A stretch of 64,000 bases of DNA from Entoloma clypeatum (lineage: Eukaryota > Basidiomycota > Agaricomycetes > Agaricales > Entolomataceae): NCBI GenBank assembly GCA_963565915.1, contig OY751486.1:558001-622000 (forward strand). The letters are read 5' to 3'. Under the pieces are notes generated by a model, which did not search any database, had not been told where the DNA came from, and saw only the letters and a program-made list of their open reading frames with translations. The first letter of the stretch is position 1. Every line of letters starts with the position of its first letter. Below are positions 56,695-64,000 of this stretch, one piece after another. A program made the translations under genes and the position numbers.

Positions 56695-58086
56695 TTAAAT
56701 TCCTCCTTCAAAGATGTTTGCGCGTAAGCGCCGGGGTGCATTCAGGTTTAATTTAAAGAAGTCCTCCACCGCTTCCTTGGCATGTTCTAGGTGATCTTTG
56801 GGTTCCCACGTGTTGTGGTCCTGAGTCAGACCCTCCCATTGCACTAAATATTCCAGCTTTCCTCTCTTCAACCTTGAGTCAATAACTTTAGCGACATCGT
56901 ACTCCTCTTTGCCATTGATAACTGTCGGGTTTGGTGCCTGCACCCTTCGTGATATAAATAGTGGTTCCTTAAATAATCGGACCCGTGATACATTGATGAC
57001 CGGGTGGATTTTCCAAGTTTTTGGTAATTTCAGTTCTACAGCGTGTGACGAAATGATTTGGGTTATGGTATAGGGTCCAATCCATCGTTCGGCAAGTTTC
57101 TTTAAGGGTCGGTTCAACTTTAGGTCTTTAGTCGATAACCAAACTTTGTCGCCAACTTTGTAAACTGGTGCATCACCCCATTTCAGGTTCGCATACCGTT
57201 CCATCTCTTCTCGTGCTTTTACTAGCGCTGCTTCTGCCTCCTCATGAATCTTCTTCATTCGCTCCGTGAATTCTTTTGCCGGTTCTGACTTTTCTGCCCT
57301 CCGAGGTTCTACGCCCATCCTAGGGTTAAACCCATAATTTACATAGAATGGTGAAAACTGAGTTGCCGTGTGATTTTTATTATTATAGGTGAACTCCGTG
57401 GTTGCCATCCATTCGGGCCAATCTGTTTGCCGATGGGAAATAAATGATCTTAGATATTGTTCCAACTCCTGGTTGATGCGTTCCGTCTGTCCGTCTGTTT
57501 GCAGATGGTACGCCGTTGATAATTTAGTTGTGATCCCCAATATTTTATTTAGTTCCTTCATAAATATTGCCGCAAATTGTGGTCCTCGGTCTGACGTTAA
57601 CGATTCCGGCAGTCCATGAAGTTTCCAGACTTCGTTCCGATATAGTTTAGCTAATCCTTCTGCTGAGACTTCATCACGTGTTTTGATAAAGTGTGATTGC
57701 TTTGTCGATCTGCAAGCCACGACTAATACTGTGTTGTACCCCTGAGCTTCTGGGAGTCCTATGATAAAATCTGCTGTAACATGTTTCCATGGTCCTGCAT
57801 GTTCTGTGTTTGCTTTTAATTTACCGGCTAGCGGTTGAGGCACGTTTTTTGATTGTTGACATCTGTCGCAGCCCTCGACGTATGCTTTGACCATGTTTGT
57901 AATACTAGGCCACCAATAATTACGTGTAACCAATTCCAGGGTCTTCCACTGCCCTGGGTGTCCTGCAACTGGGTTGTCGTGGTGTAATTTAATTATTTCC
58001 TCCCTGAGTTCCTGACTTTTCGGAACATAAACCTTTCCTCTATGTAACCAGAGTCCCTGCTCTTCGTGCCATTCATCTGCGCGCAA
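56695..58086 (-). pseudogene. Gypsy integrase with chromodomain (463-codon open frame)
   Basis: An open part of the broken pol gene. The zinc-binding segment (LHHDNPVAGHPGQWKT ... GCDRCQQSKN) precedes the integrase catalytic D-D-E (TADFIIG, TSDRGPQFA, GQTERINQELE). GPY/F follows (GDKVWLSTKDL ... RWIGPYTITQII ... LPKTWKIHPV), then a complete chromodomain at the C-terminus (EEYDVAKVIDSRLKRGKLEYL, WEGLTQDHNTWEP). The chromodomain steers integration to modified histone tails in chromoviruses. It is joined to RNase H upstream only by a frame change in a run of A (58097-58106). Motifs of this domain look intact. Confidence 0.9.
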
Positions 58087-59750
58087 TGTTTTGGTATTTG
58101 TTTTTTTTTAACTCTTCCACTGCTTTCAACACTTGTTCATCAAACTCCTTGGCATCCCTGATGCATTTTAATAGTTTACTTTCTTGTCCATCAATAAGTA
58201 TGTGACCTCGATCCATTGCTCGCAAGTGGAAGTATTCGGGTTTTAATAATGTTACGTCTTCGTTGTCATTTTCCACCCCCTTTCTATGATCGACCCTTCT
58301 CGAAAGAGCATCCGCCTTTCCCATTGAGGTGCCAGCCTTGTGTATTAATTTGAAATTGAAACGTGTTAGATACAACGCCCAGCGTGCTTGTCTGCGATTA
58401 AGCTTTCGTCCCTGCATGAAGTACTCGAGGTTTTTATGATCGGTCCAGATCTCGACCTCATGTTTGGCTCCTTCAAGGTGGTGTCTCCATGCTTCCAGCG
58501 CTCGAATTATGCCCAGCATTTCTTTATCGTGTATGTCATAATTTCGTTCCACGTCATTCAATCCTTTAGATAGAAAGGCACATGGCCTCCATTTCTCATC
58601 CTCGCATTCCATAGATAGAATTGCTCCTGTAGCAAAGTCCGATGTGTCTGATTCTACTCTCAACTTCCGATCCGGATCGGGAGATACTAATATAGGTGCT
58701 TCCGTAAATAATTTCTTTAGCATATCAAACACTTCCTCCTGTTCCTCTTTCCAATTCCAGATTGTTTCTTTCCTTGTTAATTTATGTAATGGCCCTGCCA
58801 CTTTAGAGAAGTCTTTGACAAATCTTCGATAGAAATTGGCTAATCCTAGAAATGACTGGACTTCTTTGACTTTCGTTGGTCTCGGCCATTGTTTGATGGC
58901 GTCTACTTTTGAAGGATCCATTCGAATTCCGTCTTTCCCAATAATTAACCCTAAGAACTCTATTTCGTCTCTGTCAAAGAAACATTTTCCCGGTTTTAAG
59001 AATAAGTCGTTTTCCCGTGTTTACAAATTCGGATACTTCTTTTCTTTCATCCGGTGACAGGGGATAGACTTTGGCCTTTTTTGGTACAAAATCCGGTTTT
59101 AAGTCTATAGCGTGATCCCATGGTTTCCTGACTGGTAATCTCTCCGATGCTTTCTTTTCAAAGACTGATAGATATTTGTGATATTTCCGGGGGACAACCT
59201 GTTCCGCCGGTACTTCATCTGAGGGTTCTCCCTTAGCTGCCCTGAGCATGTGGATTACTTCCTCCTTCACTTCTTCCTCATTTTTTTCTACTACTTCTTC
59301 CATTCTTCCACCCCATCTGGTCCTTGCAGTTTTATTTAAGTAACGTGTTCGACGCATGCCACATTCTTCTGGACATCTTGATAATTTAATTTCCGCTTTT
59401 TCCAATCGATTTCTGGATTATGACGTTTCAGCCAAGTATGTCCAACGATAATTTTTGCTTTTCCTAGGTTGCATGCTTCAAACACTGCTATCTCCATGTG
59501 TCCTTTATACCACATAGCCATGACTGCTTCATGCATGATCAAACCTCCTTGGTTAAGCATGCCATCAACATTGTAGATCCAAATGGGGAAAGGTAGTTCC
59601 ATTTAATGTTGTTTCTTTTGGCGAAGTCCAGATCTATGAACATCCCTGTTGCCCCTGAGTCTAATAATGCTTCAACATCAAATGTGTGTTTGTCCTGCAA
59701 CGTTTCCAGTGTGATTTTCATCATAAGCTCCTTTTCCAAAGAAGCGGATC
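58073..59750 (-). pseudogene. Gypsy protease to RNase H, with RT core deleted and frames broken
   Basis: From 59739 the minus strand reads a protease (ALLDSGATGMFIDLDFA), shifts frame at the KWNYLS point (about 59600) to IYNVDGMLNQGGLI and WLKRHNPEIDW, and shifts again near 59400 to VPRKYHKYLSVFEKK. There RSPDERKEVSEFVN-type sequence jumps straight to a LKTGKMFL / KCFFDRDEIEFLGL segment. The RT palm with its catalytic Asp pair is missing. RNase H follows (VESDTSDFATGAIL, DKEMLGIIRALEAWR, WTDHKNLEYFM, KADALSRR). The gap removes most of the RT compared with the family. Confidence 0.88.
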
Positions 59751-59917
59751 AAATAAAAGATGGTTCCCCCATAGAGTCCGTTTGCCTAGTTAAATTATCT
59801 GATTCTTCGCAACAGGGAATTAAGCATTCATCTGTAGGGGACAAACCAAGCCTCGTTGCCGAGGGCTCCCCAATGATATAGTTTACAAGCATATCAGGGC
59901 CTCTGTTGCTGCTGCTG

Positions 59918-60642
59918 CTATTGTCCATATGCGGGCCAATTGCCCCATGTGTTACGTTGTTGTCCAAAGTTATTGCCAGTCCTCATGCCTGGTCTTGCTG
60001 CGAAAGTCTCTTCTGCTCTGCCGATTGCCAAAATTTCTTCACAGGTGCCCTGCACCGTGGACTTTCTCCTCCCTTGCTGGAAGAGTTGTTGCATGATAGA
60101 TTCCTTGGCGTTCCTTTCCAAAAGGGTTACACCGTGCCTTTCCTCGATCTTGCCCTTGATCACCAGGGTCCCGAATTGCATAATCCAATCATCGGTCTTC
60201 ATTGAACCTTGCTTAAAGCTCTCAATTTTGGATCGGGCCCATTTGATCTCAGTGGTGGGACGAAACCTCATTGTGATTTCACCGACTAGCTCTCGGTACA
60301 TTGGCCAGTCTTCTGATTCCATACATTGATTCAAACGGGTTTCCCCATAAACTCCTGCTGTGGGACCGTCCAATCGCGACCACACTGCAATGCACACTTC
60401 TTCTTCCCCATTGAATAGCTCTCGGTTGACCCTGAGCCATGCGAGCATCTTAGTCCACCATACTGTGAACGTTGCTTTGGATCCATTGTATTTGCCGGGA
60501 TCCGCGGCGACTTCTAATTTCCTTCCACAATTGTTGTTTTGTGGGGGGGGGGGTGATTGAACAGTGGTAACGGAGGTAAGGGTGATGGTGCGTGGTGTTG
60601 TTCAAATTCTTCGTTGAATTGGGCGTTGGTGCCTTCGGCCAT
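59918..60642 (-). pseudogene. Gypsy gag, frameshifted at a G/C homopolymer
   Basis: The ATG at 60642 opens MAEGTNAQFNEEFEQHH and a proline run at 60543-60553 (11 G on the plus strand). After it the gag core continues in another frame as EVAADPGKYNGSKATFTVWW, MLAWLRVNRELF and WPMYRELVGEITMRFRP. It ends in a Gln/Asn-rich tail. No zinc knuckle is seen before the stop at about 59918. Confidence 0.8.
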
Positions 60643-61218
60643 GATGGTGTGATGAGGGGGAGTGGTTGTTTTTTGAACAGTAGTACCTTGCGTCGGGCGC
60701 GCGACCCTGTTCTAACGCTTAGGCGAGAAAAAATCTAAAAGAAAAAACCCAAAGAGCGATCTGTTTACCCAGGTAGCCGATTTACCCGAGCAAAGGAAGA
60801 TCTAGGAAAAATGAAGTCCACGCGGTCAGATCCCCTACGCGCGCTGGACTGGTCGATATCCTGAAATAGGGTTGGGGGTTGGAACACCTTTTGCGATCTA
60901 GACGTGTACGGTCTGCTCTCTCCAACCGTCACACGTGCCAGCAGCTTTCCCAAAGGTTAGTTGTGTCAGTCTTTGGTCACCTTGACACGGGATGGGCTCA
61001 ATGTTTCCCTATGTGTCTCAAATGGCAACGCTAGATATGGTGGGTGCACCAAGCATTTCTCTTCTTATCCCTGAAGTCCGGGAGATCCCCCTCAACACTA
61101 GGGTCCGTGTGTAATAACGAAGTGCGACTTTTAACGCAAAATTGCGAAACGGCGGGGATAGTGATGATGGAGTGGGAAGTGTGTGTTTGGGCGGGCAAGT
61201 AGAAAGAGCTTGTTCTTC
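60643..61218 (-). other. Gypsy 5' leader between LTR and gag
   Basis: About 575 bp between LTR end and gag start. It probably holds the primer-binding site next to 61218 (minus strand GAAGAACAAGCTC), but I could not match it to a tRNA. Confidence 0.4.
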
Positions 61219-61507
61219 TGTTGAGGCGACGCTAAGTCAAATGACGTCGCGAGCCCAAACTTAGGAACAAAGTGGAAAGATGATAAGAGAACTGTATTGC
61301 CAAGAGACCCAGCGGGAATCTCAAGAGAACAAGCTATTGAATACAAGTGAAAGTACCCTACTTATATATGTAAATTCCATGAGGCTGTGTTGTGGCAGCG
61401 TCATGCTGCGCCATAATGATAAGATGTCCTCATGTACAATATGATGTAGATATGATAAGATCGAGATAAGATAAGATAAAGTGAAAAGTGAAAATACAAT
61501 CATAACA
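61219..61507 (-). repeat. Gypsy 5' LTR (289 bp)
   Basis: Same length and ends as 56331-56619. I noted a change at the ATGTACAATATGATG/ATGTATGATATGAAG position and little else, so the insertion is fairly young. GATAAGATAAGATAA-type repeats and TATATAAG (minus strand of 61362-61370 region) lie inside. Confidence 0.92.
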
Positions 61508-61700
61508 GTTTGCAAGTATATCGAATTAGCCAACCCCTCTTCTTCACAAGACGCAGAACGTCTCAAACACATTCTGGATATCATTGTGATTTCCAGTGTG
61601 GTCCGTCAAGGGTCCAGGCTAACACATATGCGGGCTTTGTTCTTCTATTTCATGAAACTTAAACTGATGCATATTCTCTCCAATCTCAACTTGGCATAAT
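61508..61700 (+). pseudogene. UTP20-like gene fragment, right of the gypsy insertion
   Basis: Begins with the right target duplication and reads CKYIELANPSSSQDAERLKH, then ILDIIVISSVVRQGSRLTHM, which continues the kind of sequence lost at 56325. Homology fades by about 61700. Together with 55743-56325 it represents only a small part of a UTP20-size protein. Confidence 0.45.
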
Positions 61701-62394
61701 CATGGGATGCCTCTGTGGCTAGGACCAGGGTATAAATTCCTCCAGCGTGTATGTTAAGTCAATGCATGACCTGTCTTGGCATGCTTGATGGAAACGACTA
61801 CAAGAGCCACAGAATACCATGTCCCCCCACTGACAGGGCAGTGGAGAATGAACAGGTCAGCGTATCCTCCACCGTTTTAGACCGTGCTCCCCTGTTAACT
61901 CCTGAGAGAACAATGCCAGGGTTCAAGTAGATAACATGTCTGTCGTGTCGGCTACAGGCCCGCAGAGCGGGAGGGGTAAAGGCGGGCTCGACGAGCGCCT
62001 ACCAGGCTAGGGGGAGGGGGTTAGAGGGTATAAGGCGGTAGGTAAGGTCGGGGGCCAGGGAGGGTGGCGGGGGGTTTGAGAGTCTGCTATTGGCGTGTTC
62101 GGAGGATTTGTGGGGGGGGGGTTAGTGAAGCGGTTGGAAGACTGGATGAAGTCAAGGATTGGCTTAAGCACGGTGGGGTCGGAGGGGAGGAAGGGAATGG
62201 ACTCAGCTTTTTGTCTCAGTTTGCGGCGTAGGATATGACGCTCTCGTTGGTAATGTGGGCATATGATGAGGAAGTGGCGGACAGTCTCTCACATACTCAA
62301 CCTACACTGTATTGTAATATACGGTCTAGCAAACACATACACTGTATGGTAAATTACGGAAGCAGCGAATTCGCCACGGCGAACGGCGACAGAA
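61701..62394. other. Spacer with G-rich tracts
   Basis: 61980-62120 is G-rich (GGGGGAGGGGG, GGGGGGGG). No coding sequence recognised. Confidence 0.3.
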
Positions 62395-62610
62395 TGAATG
62401 CAGCCGGCGACAAACTCAATGCAGCCGGCGACAAACTCAAAGCAGCCGGCGACAAACTCAATGCATCCGGCGACAAACTCAATGCAGCCGGCGACAAACT
62501 CAATGCAGCCGGTGACAACGTCAATGTGGCCGGCGACAAACTCAATGCAGCCGGCGACAACGTCAATGTGGCCGGCGACAAACTCAATGCAGCCGGCAAC
62601 AACAATTCAA
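62395..62610 (+). repeat. 21-bp minisatellite (GCCGGCGACAAACTCAATGCA), about ten units
   Basis: The unit length is a multiple of three, so the plus strand reads a seven-residue repeat (NAAGDKL with variants KAAGDKL, NASGDKL, NAAGDNV, NVAGDKL). An ATG-led frame at about 62235-62669 spans it. The minus strand is open too (SPAALSL). Whether the frame is a real repeat protein cannot be told; there is no recognisable flanking domain. Confidence 0.85.
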
Positions 62611-62720
62611 TGTGGTTCAATATGGCCGGCGACAACCAAGGCTCATTTTATTGTAGAGAGGAAGGGTAGACATCTGTATATAGTATAATGTAATAACAAT
62701 GGTACCCCGCTATAGGCATA

Positions 62721-64000
62721 TCACTCTGCACCCTCGCTCTCCGATGACCCAGTATCACTCGAACTGCCAGGGACACGCACATCAGCTAAATCTTCAGCGG
62801 TCCAAGGGCGGCGTTGGAATTGAGCCCCAGGGGCATGGGCAAAGAGCCCCGGCGAACGAATGAGAGGGGGGGGTCCAGTTGGCTCACTATCAGAGACATC
62901 GGAGTCGACACCTACAAGTGCGCTGGCGACGTTGGCGGCAGTAGGTGCGTTGGTGACGGATCCACTGCTGTCGCTGTCGTTGTCAGTTTTGCCGTCAGTT
63001 TTGCCGTCGCCGTGATTGTCGCCGTGATTGTCGCCGTCACTGTCGCCGTTATGGGTGCCGTCAGTTTCGTTGCTGCCATCAGCCTCGTCGTCGGCTTCAT
63101 CGGAATCCTCAAGAGCCGCCAGTGCATTGTCAAATAGTGTTGACGGTGGGGGCCCGCTCTGGTCATCCTCTATGTCACTCTCCTCCTCCTCTAGGATGTT
63201 CATGACAACGTCCAGAGTCTGATGATAGATCGCGGCGGAAGGAGTGACCGGGGAATCAATGGACAGTGAACACCTTATTGGCGCAACAGGCTTCGGCGAA
63301 GGGTGGCACGGTGAAGACAGCGAAGACAGTGAAGACGGCAAAGACGGCAAAGATGGCGAAGGTTTGGACGGCGAAGGGTCGGCCGGCGAATGTTGGGATG
63401 GCGAGTCGGTGTCACTCATATCCTCCAGTGTCTGCATGACAAGGTGGAGAGGAATATCGCCCGCAGAGGTCGCTTGTTCATCACTGATATCGCCCATGAT
63501 AATGTCGACAACCTCCTCGTGATCGGCGACAGGTGATGTGGAGGTGGCCGGAGTTTGAGTTGGGGGTGACCTGGGGATTGGAGTGAAAATCGGTGAGTCA
63601 CACTCGGCATCGAGAGCGGTGAGGGAAGGGGCAGGAAGAAAAGCAGCAGCGGAGTTGTCACCTGCCCCATGTGGCAGGTTGTCTGCCGGCGTGGCCGTGT
63701 GGGCTCGGCGAAGTGGGTACTCTCTGAAATGGTGGGGAATATCGAGGGTGCCGAGGTCGGTGATGAGAGATGGCGAGGCATCGGAATGGCGACCAATCAT
63801 GTCCGAGAAGGGGGCTTCTCCTGGGCCATCAGAGTCGTTACCTGCAAAACCGCCGTCGGCTAGGGACTCGTCATATCCAGAATGCGGCAGCTGGTACTGG
63901 TTTTCTGCTGCTCTCACCAGCTTCCTGATGTCGTCAACTTCGAGATCGACGCCCCAGGTCCACTTCAGGCTGGGGTGCTGCTGGTATTGGTCGCGTTCAG
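62721..64000 (-). CDS. Acidic, low-complexity hypothetical protein (5' end outside the window)
   Basis: A minus-strand frame open from the window end to the stop at 62721. The most upstream part (HPSLKWTWGVDLEVDDIRKL, RAAENQYQLPHSGYDE) looks ordered. Then follow Ser/Pro/Asp-rich segments with a Ser-Leu-Pro repeat and an Asp/Gly/Asn/Thr repeat (DGDNHGDNHGDGKTDGKTDN). The end is RRPWTAEDLADVRVPGSS plus an acidic tail. No start codon is in the window; a GTG near 63917 is not a likely start. No family recognised. No introns needed in this part. Confidence 0.6.
   Translation of the reverse strand, partial: ERDQYQQHPSLKWTWGVDLEVDDIRKLVRAAENQYQLPHSGYDESLADGGFAGNDSDGPGEAPFSDMIGRHSDASPSLITDLGTLDIPHHFREYPLRRAHTATPADNLPHGAGDNSAAAFLPAPSLTALDAECDSPIFTPIPRSPPTQTPATSTSPVADHEEVVDIIMGDISDEQATSAGDIPLHLVMQTLEDMSDTDSPSQHSPADPSPSKPSPSLPSLPSSLSSLSSPCHPSPKPVAPIRCSLSIDSPVTPSAAIYHQTLDVVMNILEEEESDIEDDQSGPPPSTLFDNALAALEDSDEADDEADGSNETDGTHNGDSDGDNHGDNHGDGKTDGKTDNDSDSSGSVTNAPTAANVASALVGVDSDVSDSEPTGPPPLIRSPGLFAHAPGAQFQRRPWTAEDLADVRVPGSSSDTGSSESEGAE

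Larger units (their letters stand above)
56331..61507 (-). mobile_element. Ty3/gypsy chromovirus (5177 bp), structurally complete ends, defective interior
   Basis: Two 289-bp LTRs (56331-56619, 61219-61507) in direct orientation differ at only a few positions. Target duplications are GTTTG. Coding runs on the minus strand in the order gag, protease, RT/RNase H, integrase, chromodomain. Frames break at several homopolymers, and the reverse-transcriptase core is deleted, so it is non-autonomous. It interrupts a UTP20-like gene fragment. Confidence 0.95.

Noticed and set aside
1..64000. CRISPR arrays or bacterial operons
   Set aside because: The tandem repeats have no spacer structure, and the genes have spliceosomal introns, so this is a eukaryotic nuclear sequence.

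Overview
The window looks like genomic DNA of a filamentous basidiomycete, most likely an Agaricomycete. The evidence is the density of short (about 50-65 nt) GT-AG introns, an Agaricomycete-type multi-exon SNF2 ATPase, a C-terminal Zn2Cys6 regulator, a Bem2-type RhoGAP, chromodomain gypsy elements, a fungal Tnp2 (CACTA-like) transposase and copia elements primed on an initiator-tRNA anticodon arm. The species cannot be named from the sequence.

Layout. 1-4967: a decayed minus-strand copia element whose outer LTR is cut by the window edge. 5495-9749: an apparently intact 14-exon SNF2-like ATPase with an altered Walker B motif. 9750-15960: repeat-rich DNA with a solo LTR and its target duplication, an inverted minisatellite, and two blocks of a 20-bp-type minisatellite. 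16009-20418: pieces of three gypsy elements, one unusually rich in TCCGA. 20471-23891: a Tnp2-family transposase pseudogene. 24640-28350: weak hypothetical coding. 28353-30618: an intact 7-exon gene of unknown function. 32840-45734: a Bem2-like RasGEF/PH/RhoGAP gene that carries several lesions and is split by a complete 5778-bp copia element with LTRs that read identical and a 5-bp target duplication. 46205-52870: two inverted blocks of the 20-bp minisatellite flanking a transposon-associated protein fragment and an intact Zn2Cys6 gene. 53290-56325: a small structured repeat present twice and fragments of NIF/FCP1-like and UTP20-like genes. 56331-61507: a gypsy chromovirus with both LTRs and a target duplication, inserted in the UTP20-like fragment and missing its reverse-transcriptase core. 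62395-64000: a 21-bp minisatellite and the 3' part of an acidic hypothetical gene.

How it works together. This is a transposon-dominated interval in which only three cellular genes look intact (SNF2-like, the unknown gene at 28.4-30.6 kb, the zinc-cluster gene), plus one gene cut by the window end. No autonomous transposon is visible. One copia copy has a stop codon and an internal deletion. The other has an open gag-pol but YVDD changed to YVND. The gypsy element lacks the RT core, and the Tnp2 gene has a stop and a frameshift. The least explained signal is a family of non-coding elements built of 20-bp minisatellite units, with a recurring AACCGAACC-type motif and a shared flanking motif.
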